64,000 nt of DNA from Pseudogemmobacter faecipullorum (GTDB lineage Bacteria; Pseudomonadota; Alphaproteobacteria; Rhodobacterales; Rhodobacteraceae): assembly GCF_020539525.1 (NCBI RefSeq), contig NZ_JACDXX010000002.1, positions 62,001-126,000 on the forward strand, given 5' to 3'. Made by a program: the position numbers and the translations under genes. Under the pieces are notes generated by a model. That model saw only the letters and a program-made list of their open reading frames with translations. It did not search any database and was not told the DNA's origin. Each line of letters starts with the position of its first letter. The first letter of the stretch is position 1. Of the stretch, positions 26,451 to 35,716 are shown piece by piece.

Positions 26451-27677
26451 GTGCGCGTGACCATGCGGGCTCCGGCAGGACGCAGCTGGTGGGCGCTTGG
26501 CGGACGGCGCGAGCCGGTCCCGGCCGGGCAGCATCCGGCCCGGCCCGAGGGGTCGCTGGTCTGGCTGCATGTCGCGGGTCCGGCTTCGGCCTCGGGGCTG
26601 CGCGAGCTGGCCGCGCGGCTGCGCGAGGAGCAGGGGGTCGCGGTGCTGATGACCGGCGCGCGCGAGCTGCTGCCCGATCAGGGCGTGCTGCGCGATCAGA
26701 TGCCCGAGGAGAGCCTCGGCGATCTGCGCAGCTTTCTGACCCATTGGTCACCCGATGCGGTGGTGTTGTCCGAGGGCGAGATCCGTCCGACCCTGCTCGG
26801 CGAGCTGGCCGAGCGGGAGATCCCGGTTCTGATCGCGGATGCGCGTGAGCCTTGGCTTGCCAAAGGCAGTGAGAGCTGGATCCCGGGGGTGATGCGGCGC
26901 TCGCTGGTCAATGTGCACCGGGTCTTTGCCATTGATGCCGCGGCAGGCCGGGCCTTTCAGAAAGCCGGTGCCCAGGCGCGGCGGATCAGCGTGAGCGGGC
27001 GGCTGGAGGAAAGCTCGCAGGCGCTCCCCTGTCTTGAGGCCGAGCGGGAATATCTGGCCGATCTGACCGTGGCGCGTCCGGTCTGGTTCGCCGGCGGCGT
27101 GCCGCAGGCGGAGGAAGACGCGGTCATGGCGGCGCATCGCCATGCCCTGCAGCTGGCGCACCGGCTTTTGCTGGTGCTGATGCCCGAAGACCCGGCCCGG
27201 GCCGGGCCTCTGGCGCGCGAGCTGGAGGAACAGGGTTTTTCGGTCTCGGTCCGCAGCGATGAACAGGAGCCGGATCCCGAGATCGAGGTCTATATCGTTG
27301 CCGAACCGGCCGAGCTCGGGCTCTGGTACCGGCTGGCGCCGATCACCTATATCGGCGGCGGTCTGTCGGGCACGGGGCTGACCCTCAACCCCTTTGCCCC
27401 GGCGGCCCTTGGCTCGGCGCTGCTGCACGGACCGCGACCGGGCAGCTTCGGGGCGCCACTGGGGCGGCTGGGGGCGGCACGCGCGGCGCGGGCCGTGGCC
27501 TCGATCCGTGATCTGAGCGAGGCTCTGGCGGATCTTCTGTCGCCCGAGCGTTCGGCCAGGCTGGCGGGCGCCGCCTGGGGCGTGGTCTCGGAAGGGGCGG
27601 AAGTGACGGAAGATATGCTGAAAACCCTGGCGCAGCTGATCGCAGAGCGTCAGGCCGCAACCGGGGGAGGGCGCTGA
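26451..27677 (+). CDS. WaaA (KdtA)-like glycosyltransferase, catalytic Glu replaced
   Basis: The 408-residue protein aligns with Kdo transferases (WaaA, GT30) by its order of segments and by its place next to lpxK. Two points differ. The usual N-terminal membrane helix is missing, the protein starting with a short basic region. The catalytic loop W-x-H-A-x-S-V-G-E reads [13 protein letters not shown], so the glutamate base aligns with Ser46. The C-terminal donor-site block GG-x-RGGHN-x-LEP also differs, reading [20 protein letters not shown] (300-319). Starts at 26451 (GTG), 26457 (GTG) and 26463 (ATG) are all possible. It may be a divergent or repurposed transferase. Confidence 0.65.
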   Translation: MRVTMRAPAGRSWWALGGRREPVPAGQHPARPEGSLVWLHVAGPASASGLRELAARLREEQGVAVLMTGARELLPDQGVLRDQMPEESLGDLRSFLTHWSPDAVVLSEGEIRPTLLGELAEREIPVLIADAREPWLAKGSESWIPGVMRRSLVNVHRVFAIDAAAGRAFQKAGAQARRISVSGRLEESSQALPCLEAEREYLADLTVARPVWFAGGVPQAEEDAVMAAHRHALQLAHRLLLVLMPEDPARAGPLARELEEQGFSVSVRSDEQEPDPEIEVYIVAEPAELGLWYRLAPITYIGGGLSGTGLTLNPFAPAALGSALLHGPRPGSFGAPLGRLGAARAARAVASIRDLSEALADLLSPERSARLAGAAWGVVSEGAEVTEDMLKTLAQLIAERQAATGGGR

Positions 27678-28669
27678 TGCGACCACCGGCTTTCTGGGAT
27701 AACCCGCCGCAGGCCCCGGGGCTGAAGGCACGGCTGTTGCAGCCCCTGGGTGCGCTCTATGCCCGTGCCACGGCGCGGCGGCTGACACAGCCGGGCTATA
27801 AAGCTTCGGTGCCGGTGATCTGTATCGGCAATCTGAATGCGGGCGGCACCGGCAAGACACCGACCGTGATCGCGCTGATCGCCCGGCTCCAGGCCCGTGG
27901 CCATCAGGTCCATATCGTCTCGCGCGGCTATGGCGGCTCGGCCGAGGGGCCGGTGCAGGTTGATGTCCTGCGCCACAAAGCGGCTGAGGTCGGGGATGAG
28001 CCTTTGCTGATCGCGGCTTTCGCGCCGGTCTGGGTGGCCAAAGACCGCGCTGCCGGGGTGCGGGCGGCCGAGGCGGCGGGGGCCGGGGTGATCTTGCTCG
28101 ATGACGGCCATCAGAACCCTTCGGTGGTCAAGGATCTGTCGCTGATCGTGGTCGATGCAAACAAGGGCTTTGGCAACGGGCTTTGCCTGCCGGCCGGGCC
28201 GCTGCGTGAGCCGGTGGGGCCAGGCCTTGCCCGGGCTGATCTGCTCCTCTCGATCGGCGATCAGGCGGCCCAGGCGCGGTTTCGCCAGAGCTGGGGGGCA
28301 AAGCTGGGGCAGCTGCCGCATCTGACCGGGCATCTGCAGCCGCTGCAGATGGGGATGGACTGGCAGGGCGAGCGGGTTCTGGCTTTCGCCGGGATCGGCA
28401 ATCCCGAAAAATTCTTCGCCACTTTGCGCGGCGAGGGGGCGGTGATCCTGCGGGCTGAGGCTCTGGATGATCACCAGAGGCTCTCGCCCGCGCTGCTGGC
28501 CCGGCTCGAGGCCGAGGCCTTTGCGCTGGGTGCGCAGCTGGTCACCACCGAGAAAGACGCGGCGCGTCTGCCCGCGGCCTTCCGCTCAAAAGTGCTGACC
28601 CTGGTGGTGCGGCTGGAGATTGCCGACTGGTCGGCCTTTGACGCGAAACTGGAAAGCCTGGGGCTGTAA
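27677..28669 (+). CDS. lpxK: Tetraacyldisaccharide 4'-kinase
   Basis: LpxK phosphorylates the 4' position of the lipid A precursor disaccharide at the inner membrane. The 330-residue product has the P-loop [11 protein letters not shown] at residues 51-61, the catalytic DDGHQN motif near 142-147 (DDGLQ in E. coli) and the family signature LPAGPLREP. The start overlaps the previous stop (TGATG), so the WaaA-like gene and lpxK are one operon. Confidence 0.92.
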   Translation: MRPPAFWDNPPQAPGLKARLLQPLGALYARATARRLTQPGYKASVPVICIGNLNAGGTGKTPTVIALIARLQARGHQVHIVSRGYGGSAEGPVQVDVLRHKAAEVGDEPLLIAAFAPVWVAKDRAAGVRAAEAAGAGVILLDDGHQNPSVVKDLSLIVVDANKGFGNGLCLPAGPLREPVGPGLARADLLLSIGDQAAQARFRQSWGAKLGQLPHLTGHLQPLQMGMDWQGERVLAFAGIGNPEKFFATLRGEGAVILRAEALDDHQRLSPALLARLEAEAFALGAQLVTTEKDAARLPAAFRSKVLTLVVRLEIADWSAFDAKLESLGL

Positions 28670-28680
28670 CACGCCCCAGG
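28657..28680. terminator. Hairpin over the lpxK stop
   Basis: CCTGGGGC (28657-28664) pairs with GCCCCAGG (28673-28680), enclosing the lpxK TAA; convergent with dxs. No T run. Confidence 0.5.
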
Positions 28681-28689
28681 GGGTAAGCC

Positions 28690-30606
28690 TCAGGCGCGCT
28701 GCGGGATCGAGGCGATCCCCAGCACATTGAGCACTTTCGCCTCAATCTGCGGCGCATCCATTCCGGCGATGCTGTACATCGCCTCCGGGCTGGCCTGATC
28801 GATGAAAGTATCGGGCAGAACCATCGAGCGGAATTTAAAGCCGCGGTCGAACACGCCCTCATCGGCCAGCAGCTGGGCGACATGGCTGCCGAAACCGCCG
28901 ACCGCGCCCTCTTCAACGCAGATCAGCGCCTCATGCTCGCGGCAAAGCCGCAGGATCAGATCGCGGTCGAGCGGCTTGGCAAAGCGCGCATCGGCCACGG
29001 TCGGAGCAAGGCCACGCGCGCTCAGCGATTCAGCGGCCTTCAGCACCTCGGCCATCCGCGTGCCGAAGGAAAGGATGGCCACCCGCGCGCCTTCGCGCAG
29101 GATCCGGCCCTTGCCGATCTGCAGCGGTGTGCCATCGGCGGGCAGTTCGACCCCCATGCCCTCACCCCGCGGGAAGCGGAAGGCAATCGGCCCCTCATCA
29201 TGGGCCACGGCGGTTGCCACCATATGGCGCAGCTCGGCCTCATCGGCGGCGGCCATCACCACCATGCCCGGCAGATTGGCGAGAAAGCCGATATCGAAAG
29301 ATCCGGCATGGGTTGCGCCATCAGCGCCCACCAGCCCGGCCCGGTCGATGGCGAAACGCACCGGCAGGCGCTGAATCGCCACATCATGCACCACCTGGTC
29401 ATAGCCACGCTGCAGGAAGGTCGAGTAAAGCGCGCAGAAAGGCTTCATCCCGCCCGCCGCCAGACCGGCGGCAAAGGTCACCGCATGTTGTTCGGCAATG
29501 CCGACGTCAAAGGTGCGGCGCGGGAAATGCCTGGCAAAGAGATCCAGCCCGGTGCCATCGGGCATGGCGGCGGTGATGCCGACGATCTTATCGTCACGCT
29601 CGGCCTCGCGGATCAGGCTTTCGGCGAAGACCTTTGTATAGGAGGGCGCGTTCGAGGGCGTCTTTTTCTGCTCGCCGGTGATCACATCAAATTTTGCCCG
29701 GGCATGGCCCCGGTCGGGCGAGTTTTCGGCCGGGCCATAGCCCTTGCCCTTTTTGGTCAGCACATGGATCAGCACCGGCCCGGTGGCCCGGGCTTTAAGC
29801 GTGCGCAGGATCGGCAGGAGCTGGTCGAGATCATGGCCGTCAATCGGCCCGATATAGGTAAAGCCAAGCGCCTCAAACAAAGTGCCGCCGATGGCCATGC
29901 CCTTGAGCATGTCTTTCGCGCGTTTCGCGCCTTCCTGCAGTGCCGAGGGCAGCAGCGAGACAAAGCCCTTGGCGACCTCTTTCAGATCCTGAACCGGGGT
30001 CTCGGCATAGAGGCGGCTGAGATAGCTCGACAAAGCGCCGACCGGCGGCGCGATCGACATTTCATTATCGTTCAGCACCACGAACAGCCGCTTTTTCAGC
30101 GCGCCGGCATTGTTCATCGCCTCAAAGGCCATGCCCGCCGACATCGAACCATCGCCGATCACCGCAATGCCGTCACCCGGATCGCCGCCCAGATCAGCGG
30201 CCATGGCAAAGCCAAGCGCGGCTGAGATCGAGGTCGAGCTATGCGCCGCGCCGAAAGGGTCAAACGGGCTTTCCGAGCGTTTGGTAAAGCCCGACAGCCC
30301 GCCCTCCATCCGCAAAGTGCGGATACGGTCGCGGCGTCCGGTCAGGATTTTATGCGGATAACACTGATGGCTCACATCCCAGATCAGCTTATCGCGCGGC
30401 GTGTCAAACACCGCATGCAAAGCCACGGTCAGCTCGACCACGCCAAGGCCGGCGCCGAGATGGCCGCCGGTGACCGAGACGGCCGAGATGGTTTCCGCCC
30501 GCAGCTCATCCGCCAGCTGATGCAGCTCACGATCCGAGAGCCCCTTCAGATCTGAGGGGGAATGCACCCGGTCAAGCAGCGGGGTGGCAGGGCGGGTCTC
30601 GGCCAT
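28690..30606 (-). CDS. dxs: 1-deoxy-D-xylulose-5-phosphate synthase
   Basis: Dxs condenses pyruvate and glyceraldehyde-3-phosphate to DXP, the first step of the MEP isoprenoid pathway, also feeding thiamine and pyridoxal. The 638-residue protein has the thiamine-diphosphate motif [18 protein letters not shown], the conserved [11 protein letters not shown], and the pyrimidine-domain [15 protein letters not shown] and [14 protein letters not shown] blocks. The ATG at 30606 is preferred over the adjacent GTG because GGAGG lies five bases upstream. It follows ispA by 12 bases in the xseB-ispA-dxs operon. Confidence 0.96.
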   Translation of the reverse strand: MAETRPATPLLDRVHSPSDLKGLSDRELHQLADELRAETISAVSVTGGHLGAGLGVVELTVALHAVFDTPRDKLIWDVSHQCYPHKILTGRRDRIRTLRMEGGLSGFTKRSESPFDPFGAAHSSTSISAALGFAMAADLGGDPGDGIAVIGDGSMSAGMAFEAMNNAGALKKRLFVVLNDNEMSIAPPVGALSSYLSRLYAETPVQDLKEVAKGFVSLLPSALQEGAKRAKDMLKGMAIGGTLFEALGFTYIGPIDGHDLDQLLPILRTLKARATGPVLIHVLTKKGKGYGPAENSPDRGHARAKFDVITGEQKKTPSNAPSYTKVFAESLIREAERDDKIVGITAAMPDGTGLDLFARHFPRRTFDVGIAEQHAVTFAAGLAAGGMKPFCALYSTFLQRGYDQVVHDVAIQRLPVRFAIDRAGLVGADGATHAGSFDIGFLANLPGMVVMAAADEAELRHMVATAVAHDEGPIAFRFPRGEGMGVELPADGTPLQIGKGRILREGARVAILSFGTRMAEVLKAAESLSARGLAPTVADARFAKPLDRDLILRLCREHEALICVEEGAVGGFGSHVAQLLADEGVFDRGFKFRSMVLPDTFIDQASPEAMYSIAGMDAPQIEAKVLNVLGIASIPQRA

Positions 30607-30618
30607 CACGGCCTCCTC

Positions 30619-31488
30619 TCAGGCGTTGCGCGTGATGGTAAAACGCGCGGCTTCAATCAGGTTCCCGGCGCGGGCGCCGTAGGGGGCAAGGGCGGCCTCG
30701 GCCTCGTCAATCAGAGCGCGAGCGCGGGCCTGCGCCCCCTCCAGCCCCAAAAGCGAGACAAAGGTCGCCTTACCGGCATCCTTATCCTTGCCGACGCGCT
30801 TGCCCGTCAGGGCCGCGTCGCCGGTCACATCCAGCACATCATCATGGATCTGGAAGGCAAGGCCAAGCGCATTGGCATAGGCGCGCAAAGGCGCGGGATC
30901 CTCACCGGCGATCAGCGCCCCGGCCTCGGCCGAAAAGCGGATCAGCGCCCCGGTCTTGCCATTCTGCAAGGCGGTAATCTCGGCCAGGGTCAGCGGCGTG
31001 GCAGTTGTCTCGGCCGCAATATCCAGCGCCTGGCCCAGCACCATCCCCTCGGCCCCCGCCGCGAGGGCCAGGCCGCGCACCAGAGCAAGGCGGCGCTCTG
31101 CCGGGCCAAGGGCGGGATCGGTCAGCAGCTCAAAGGCCAGGGTCTGCAGAGCATCCCCGGCGAGAATCGCGGTCGCCTCATCCCATTTCACATGAACCGT
31201 CGGGCGGCCACGGCGCAGATCATCATCATCCATCGCCGGCAGATCATCATGGACGAGGCTATAGGCATGCAAGGCCTCGACCGCTGCCGCCGCGGCCAGG
31301 GCCTGGTCAGCGGCAATGCCAAACAAAGCCGCGGATTCCAGCACCAGATAGCCGCGCAGGCGTTTGCCGCCCACCAGCGCATAGCGCATGGCCTCAATCA
31401 CCGGCAGGGGCTGATGCCCCTCCAGTGCCTGTTGCAGCCGGGCCGCGATCCGCGTGGCGGCTGCGGCCGAGGTTGCCGGAAAACTCAC
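30619..31488 (-). CDS. ispA: Polyprenyl synthetase (farnesyl/geranyl diphosphate synthase)
   Basis: This 289-residue trans-prenyltransferase has the first aspartate-rich motif DDLPAMD at residues 81-87 and the second IHDDVLD near 216-222, with GGKRLRG at 40-46 for diphosphate binding. It elongates DMAPP/IPP chains supplied by the Dxs route. The start is GTG overlapping the xseB stop (GTGA). The order xseB-ispA-dxs is conserved in many proteobacteria. Confidence 0.93.
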   Translation of the reverse strand: MSFPATSAAAATRIAARLQQALEGHQPLPVIEAMRYALVGGKRLRGYLVLESAALFGIAADQALAAAAAVEALHAYSLVHDDLPAMDDDDLRRGRPTVHVKWDEATAILAGDALQTLAFELLTDPALGPAERRLALVRGLALAAGAEGMVLGQALDIAAETTATPLTLAEITALQNGKTGALIRFSAEAGALIAGEDPAPLRAYANALGLAFQIHDDVLDVTGDAALTGKRVGKDKDAGKATFVSLLGLEGAQARARALIDEAEAALAPYGARAGNLIEAARFTITRNA

Positions 31489-31730
31489 AGCCCTTCTGCC
31501 GGAGCGGTGCCGACCGCTTTGCCTTCCTGGGCCCGGATCACTTCCACCCGGGCCTCAGCCTCGGCCAGTTTGGCGGCGCAATGCGCCTTCAGCGCGGCGC
31601 CGCGCTCATAGAGGCTGATCGACTGCTCCAGCGCCACTTCGCCCCGTTCCAGCTGACTGACCACGCTTTCCAGCGCTGCCATTGCTTCCTCAAAGCTCAT
31701 TTCCGCTACGGTTTTCCCGGTCATGGCCAT
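31485..31730 (-). CDS. xseB: Exodeoxyribonuclease VII small subunit
   Basis: XseB binds XseA to form exonuclease VII, which degrades single-stranded DNA. The 81-residue helical product has the typical SFEEAMAALESVVSQLERGE and LEQSISLYERG segments. It lies directly upstream of ispA with overlapping codons and three bases after the HDAC-like gene. Confidence 0.93.
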   Translation of the reverse strand: MAMTGKTVAEMSFEEAMAALESVVSQLERGEVALEQSISLYERGAALKAHCAAKLAEAEARVEVIRAQEGKAVGTAPAEGL

Positions 31731-31733
31731 GCC

Positions 31734-32642
31734 TCATTTCGCAAGAGCGCTGATCGCGCCGATATAAGCTGCGGTCGAAGCCGCCAGCGCGGGAAGATCA
31801 TAACCGCCCTCTAAAGTCGAGACCATCCGGCCGCCCGAAAGCTCAAACAGCCGCGATCCCAGCCAGGCGAAATCCTCGCTCTGCCATTCGAGCTGCGCCA
31901 GCGGATCGCGTGCATGGGCGTCGAACCCGGCCGAGACGATCAGCAGCTCCGGGCGGTAATCGCTGAGGGCGGGCAGAATGCGCTGCTCATAGAGGCGGCG
32001 CATATGTGCGCCATCGGTGCTGGGGCGCAAAGCGAGGTTCAGGATCTGGTTATGCGCGCCGCGCTCCTCTGCGCTGCCGGTGCCGGGAAACAGCGGCATC
32101 TGCTGCGATCCGGCCAGAAAACAGCGCGCTTCGTCCCAGAGCAGATCCTGGCTGCCATTGCCGTGATGCACGTCGAAATCAATCAGCGCGACGCGGGCAA
32201 GACCGTGGTGGTCGAGCGCGCGTTTCACCCCGATGGCGGCAGTGCCATAAAGACAAAAGCCCATGGCCCTCGCGGTTTCGGCGTGATGGCCCGGGGGGCG
32301 GGCGGCGACAAAGGCCGTGGCATCCTCACCGGCAAGCACCGCATCCACGGCGGCCGTGATCCCGCCCACCGCCCGCATTGCGGCGCGGTGCGAGCCCGGG
32401 GAAAGCCAGGTGTCGCCGTCGAGCGCGATACAATCCTGCGGCGCCACCGGGGTTTTCATCCGGTCGAGATAGCTTTGCGGATGGCAGCGCAGAACCTCGG
32501 CCTCCTCGCCAGGGGGCGCCTCGCGTCGCTCGAGGCTGAGGCCCTCAAGCCCCTGTCCGACCGCCTGCATCCGTGCGGCGCATTCTGGATGGCCCCCGGG
32601 TGGCTGGTGATCAAGACAGTCAGAATGCGAATAGACGATCAA
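31734..32642 (-). CDS. Histone deacetylase-family (acetoin utilization-type) amidohydrolase
   Basis: The product is 302 residues from a TTG at 32642, chosen because AAGGGGAAG lies just upstream and family sequence (VYSHSDCLDHQPPGGHPE) begins right there. Zinc and catalytic motifs are present: ARPPGHHAE with the paired histidines, LIDFDVHHGNG with Asp and His ligands, and a later SAGFDAHARDPL with the third Asp ligand. Bacterial members deacetylate polyamines, acetoin-related or protein substrates; which one is not predictable here. It heads the xseB-ispA-dxs gene run. Confidence 0.87.
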   Translation of the reverse strand: MIVYSHSDCLDHQPPGGHPECAARMQAVGQGLEGLSLERREAPPGEEAEVLRCHPQSYLDRMKTPVAPQDCIALDGDTWLSPGSHRAAMRAVGGITAAVDAVLAGEDATAFVAARPPGHHAETARAMGFCLYGTAAIGVKRALDHHGLARVALIDFDVHHGNGSQDLLWDEARCFLAGSQQMPLFPGTGSAEERGAHNQILNLALRPSTDGAHMRRLYEQRILPALSDYRPELLIVSAGFDAHARDPLAQLEWQSEDFAWLGSRLFELSGGRMVSTLEGGYDLPALAASTAAYIGAISALAK

Positions 32643-32715
32643 GGCGCTTCCCCTTCCGGAACTATCCTCGGGGGTCCGGGGGGCATGGAGCCCCCGGCAA
32701 CGGGCCGGGACAACT

Positions 32716-33411
32716 TCAGTCCGGGACGAGCATATAGCCCTCACCCCGGACCGTCTGCAGATATCGCGGTGTTTTCGGATCATCCTCAATTTTTCGCCGA
32801 AGCCGGGTGATCTGCACATCGACCGCGCGTTCCTGGGCCTCTTCCTCGCGCCCGGTGTCGAGCACAAGCCGCTCGCGGGTGATCGGCTCATGCGGGCTGA
32901 CGGCGAAAAGACGCATCAGCGCCGCCTCGGTCGCGGTCAGCCGGATCAGCTCGTCGCCGCGCCAGAGCTCGCCGCGGTCCATATCATAGCGCACCTTGCC
33001 CATATGCAGAGCGCGCGGCGCTGGCGCGACCTCTGAGACCTGGGGCACCCGGCGCAGGATCGCGCCGACCCGCAACAGCAGCTCTTTGGGTTCAAAGGGC
33101 TTGGCGAGGTAATCATCCGCCCCCGCTTCCAGTCCCTCGATGCGGTTCTGGGTCTCGCCTTTCGCGGTCAGCAGCAGGATAGGTGTCTGCAGCTTTTGCC
33201 GCAAAGCCCGGGTCAGGCTGACGCCATCCTCGCCCGGCATCATGACGTCGAGGATGATCAGATCAAATTCCAGCCCGGCCAGCAGGCGTCGCCCCTGGGC
33301 GGCATCGCGCGCCGTGGTGACCATATAGCCGCTGCGCAGCAGGAATTTCTGCAGCAGATTGCGGATCCGCTCATCATCGTCGATCACCAGAAGATGCAGA
33401 TCCGCCGCCAT
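32716..33411 (-). CDS. petR: OmpR-family response regulator PetR
   Basis: This 231-residue regulator has a receiver domain with the acidic pocket D11-D13 and phosphoacceptor Asp55 (LIILDVMMPG), the conserved Lys in LAKPFEP, and a winged-helix DNA-binding domain (about 130-231). The following MarR-like gene is petP, the pair known from Rhodobacter capsulatus, where PetR is needed for cytochrome bc1 expression and growth. petR starts on the last base of the petP stop. No cognate histidine kinase and no petABC are in the window. Confidence 0.88.
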   Translation of the reverse strand: MAADLHLLVIDDDERIRNLLQKFLLRSGYMVTTARDAAQGRRLLAGLEFDLIILDVMMPGEDGVSLTRALRQKLQTPILLLTAKGETQNRIEGLEAGADDYLAKPFEPKELLLRVGAILRRVPQVSEVAPAPRALHMGKVRYDMDRGELWRGDELIRLTATEAALMRLFAVSPHEPITRERLVLDTGREEEAQERAVDVQITRLRRKIEDDPKTPRYLQTVRGEGYMLVPD

Positions 33412-33905
33412 CAGGGTCCCTCCTTCAGGCGGTTGTAATGATCGCGCAGCTCGGGGTCCATCATGGCTTCGAGCACGGTGCGAAAGCCCTGCACCGCCTG
33501 GGGCCCTGCGGCGCGATAGGCGGCGCGCATCCTGGCGCGTTGAGCCTCGGAAAGCTGCTTTTCCAGCGCCTCGCCCCCGGCGGTCAGGAAAAGATGGCGT
33601 TCCCGCCCGTCTTTGCGGCCTTTTTCGCTGCGCACATGCCCCTCATCGATCAGCGTCCGCAAGACCCGGTTCAGGCTTTGCTTGGTGACGCCGAGCACGG
33701 TCAGCAGATTTGATACCGTGGTGCCGGGGTTGCGCTGCACGAAATGCAAAGCGCGGTGATGGGCGCGGCCGAAATCCATGGTTTCCAGGATGCGGTCCGG
33801 ATCCGCAGTAAAGCCGCGATAGGCGAAGAACATCGCCTCAATGCCTTTGCGCAGCTGTTCGTCGGTCAGGAAGAGAAGCGATTCTCCTCCGGGGATATCT
33901 GCCAT
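33411..33905 (-). CDS. petP: MarR-family regulator PetP
   Basis: The 164-residue product is a winged-helix MarR protein: helix-turn-helix around TVSNLLTVLGVTKQSLNRVL (about 61-80) and a beta wing SEKGRKDGRERHLFLT. In R. capsulatus PetP and PetR are encoded together and both are needed for petABC expression. A GGAGGCAAAA site lies before the ATG. It is divergent from ilvE. Confidence 0.87.
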   Translation of the reverse strand: MADIPGGESLLFLTDEQLRKGIEAMFFAYRGFTADPDRILETMDFGRAHHRALHFVQRNPGTTVSNLLTVLGVTKQSLNRVLRTLIDEGHVRSEKGRKDGRERHLFLTAGGEALEKQLSEAQRARMRAAYRAAGPQAVQGFRTVLEAMMDPELRDHYNRLKEGP

Positions 33906-34003
33906 TTTTGCCTCCGCTTCCTGAAGAATTTACGTCAGCCTTGTTGACTTTCCAAGGGCTAAGATTTACCCCGAAAAAGTGCATTGGGTAATTAATGCAA
34001 AGA

Positions 34004-34032
34004 TTGAACGCTTGATATGGCAACTAATGATA
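34004..34032 (+). promoter_or_regulatory. Candidate ilvE promoter
   Basis: TTGAAC at 34004-34009 and ATGATA at 34027-34032 are 17 bp apart. A start near 34039 would leave a very short leader before the ATG at 34047. The -10 match is modest. Confidence 0.3.
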
Positions 34033-34046
34033 AGTGAGTCCCGGAT

Positions 34047-34913
34047 ATGGCGGCATATGATGATCGCGACGGAAAAATCTGGATGGATGGGGTCCTAGTC
34101 GACTGGCGTGCGGCCAATGTCCATATTCTCAGCCATGCGCTTCACTATGCCTCTTCGGTCTTTGAGGGCGAGCGGGCCTATAACGGCCGGATCTTCCGCT
34201 CGACCGACCATTCTGAGCGGCTGCTGAATTCGGGCAGGCTGCTGGAGATGGATATCCCCTGGTCCGCGGCCGAGATCGACCGGGCGAAAGAACAGGTGCT
34301 GGCGGCCAATGGCCTGAGCGATGCCTATATCCGTGCCATCGCCTTTCGCGGCGTGGGTGAAGAGATGGGTGTGGCTTCGCTGGGCAATCCGGTCCGTCTG
34401 GCCATCGCGGCCTGGGAATGGGGCGCTTATTACGGCGCTGCCCGCGAGGAGGGGGCGCGGCTTGATATGGCAAAATGGCGCCGCCCCTCGCCCGAGACCA
34501 TCCCTTCCGAGGCCAAGGCCGCCGGGCTTTATATGATCTGCACCATGTCGAAGCACGCGGCCCTGGCGCGTGGCTGTTCAGATGCGCTGATGCTGGATTA
34601 TCGGGGCTATGTAGCCGAGGCGACCGGGGCGAATATCTTCTTCGTCCGCGAGGGCGAGGTGCATACGCCGCTGGCCGACTGCTTCCTGAATGGCATCACC
34701 CGCCAGACCGTGCTGCAGCTCCTGCGGGATATGCAGGTCCGGGTGCATGAGCGTCATATCCTGCCCGATGAGCTGGACAGTTTTGAACAATGCTGGCTGA
34801 CCGGCACCGCTGCCGAAGTGACCCCGGTGCGCCAGATCGGGCGCTGGCATTTTGAGCCGGGCGAGATGAGCAGGCGGGTGGCGGCGGAATATCACCGTCT
34901 GGTGCGCGCCTGA
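34047..34913 (+). CDS. ilvE: Branched-chain amino acid aminotransferase
   Basis: IlvE transfers the amino group between glutamate and the keto acids of valine, leucine and isoleucine. The 288-residue fold-type IV PLP enzyme has catalytic Lys157 (SEAKAAGLYM), the cofactor-binding EATGANIFF block and the substrate-loop ALHYASSVFEGERAY. Length and motifs match the IlvE type rather than the D-amino-acid aminotransferase at 9369. Confidence 0.93.
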   Translation: MAAYDDRDGKIWMDGVLVDWRAANVHILSHALHYASSVFEGERAYNGRIFRSTDHSERLLNSGRLLEMDIPWSAAEIDRAKEQVLAANGLSDAYIRAIAFRGVGEEMGVASLGNPVRLAIAAWEWGAYYGAAREEGARLDMAKWRRPSPETIPSEAKAAGLYMICTMSKHAALARGCSDALMLDYRGYVAEATGANIFFVREGEVHTPLADCFLNGITRQTVLQLLRDMQVRVHERHILPDELDSFEQCWLTGTAAEVTPVRQIGRWHFEPGEMSRRVAAEYHRLVRA

Positions 34914-34926
34914 GCCGCGCAGCGGT

Positions 34927-34953
34927 CTTGCCGCCCGGGGCACGGGCGGCAAG
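34927..34953. terminator. Hairpin between ilvE and ohr
   Basis: CTTGCCGCCCG (34927-34937) pairs with CGGGCGGCAAG (34943-34953), 11 bp with a five-base loop, between convergent genes. T run absent. Confidence 0.65.
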
Positions 34954-34957
34954 GTGA

Positions 34958-35386
34958 TCACAAAAGCTCGGTCTTCACCTCGATATTGCCCCGCGTCGCA
35001 TTGGAATAGGGGCAGATGAAATGGCCGCGCTCGATAATTTTCTCCGCAACCGGGCGTTCCACCCCCGGCAGGCTGACCTTCAGCGTGACCGCAAGGCCAA
35101 AGCCGCCGTCGGAACGCGGGCCAATTCCCACCGTGGCTGTGACCGTGGCGTCATCGGGCACGCTCCCCAGCTTTTCGGCCCCGGCAGCGAAGCGCATCGC
35201 CCCGAGATAGCAGGCGGCATAGCCAATTGCGAAAAACTCTTCGGGATTATGGCCGAGACCTGAACCGCCGAGATCTTTCGGGCTGGCCATGGTCGCGCTC
35301 AGCTGGCCATTTTCCAGCCCGGCAAAGCCATTGCGGCCGCTGCCGGTGGCTTTGGCGCTGGTCTGGTATTTTACATCAACCGACAT
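34958..35386 (-). CDS. ohr: Organic hydroperoxide resistance protein Ohr
   Basis: Ohr reduces organic hydroperoxides with a pair of reactive cysteines recycled by lipoyl proteins. The 142-residue product has Cys59 (ACYLGAMRF) and Cys125 (CPYSNATRGN) in the two conserved contexts. An OhrR regulator gene is not adjacent. Confidence 0.92.
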   Translation of the reverse strand: MSVDVKYQTSAKATGSGRNGFAGLENGQLSATMASPKDLGGSGLGHNPEEFFAIGYAACYLGAMRFAAGAEKLGSVPDDATVTATVGIGPRSDGGFGLAVTLKVSLPGVERPVAEKIIERGHFICPYSNATRGNIEVKTELL

Positions 35387-35497
35387 CGGATCCTCCGGGC
35401 GCCTGTGGGCGCGGGATATAAGGGGAAGCCGGGCCAGGCGATCTCTGGCCGGGGTCAGCTTCGCAGGCGCAGCCTGAGGTCTGGGCCTGAGTCGCGC

Positions 35498-35665
35498 TCA
35501 GAAGGTGCGGCCGCGCGCGATGCGCAGAAACTGCAGCAGACGGCTGGGGCCGGCACTCTCACGCGGTTTGTGGAAGGTCTCGCGCGCCGAGCGGGCGATC
35601 TGCATGAAGGCGCGGGTGCGCCCGCCGGTGGTTGGTTTGCGTTTATCCGCCAGGTGTTTGGTCAT
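35498..35665 (-). CDS. Small basic protein, 55 residues
   Basis: A 56-codon frame starts at an ATG at 35665, preceded by GGAGGATGGAGCA, and ends with TGA. The sequence is strongly basic (many Arg and Lys), starting MTKHLADKRKPTTGG and ending LQFLRIARGRTF, with no membrane segment. Codon choice (GCG, CGC, CTG) is like that of its neighbours. I do not recognise the family. It lies between ohr and queG on the same strand. It is supported only by its ribosome site and coding-like codon use. Confidence 0.5.
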   Translation of the reverse strand: MTKHLADKRKPTTGGRTRAFMQIARSARETFHKPRESAGPSRLLQFLRIARGRTF

Positions 35666-35716
35666 TGCTCCATCCTCCTCTGGACAGCTCAGTCTGGCAC
35701 GCGACCCCGGTTTTGC

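Noticed and set aside
26463-27677. Treating the WaaA-like gene as a confirmed Kdo transferase
   Set aside because: The catalytic Glu loop and donor block do not match, so only a family-level call is made.
28882-30225. Long plus-strand frame opposite dxs
   Set aside because: Composition is a His/Gln/Arg-rich shadow; Dxs on the minus strand is unambiguous.
33942-33966. TTGACT...TAAGAT as an ilvE promoter
   Set aside because: The two boxes are only 10 bp apart, too close for a sigma-70 promoter.
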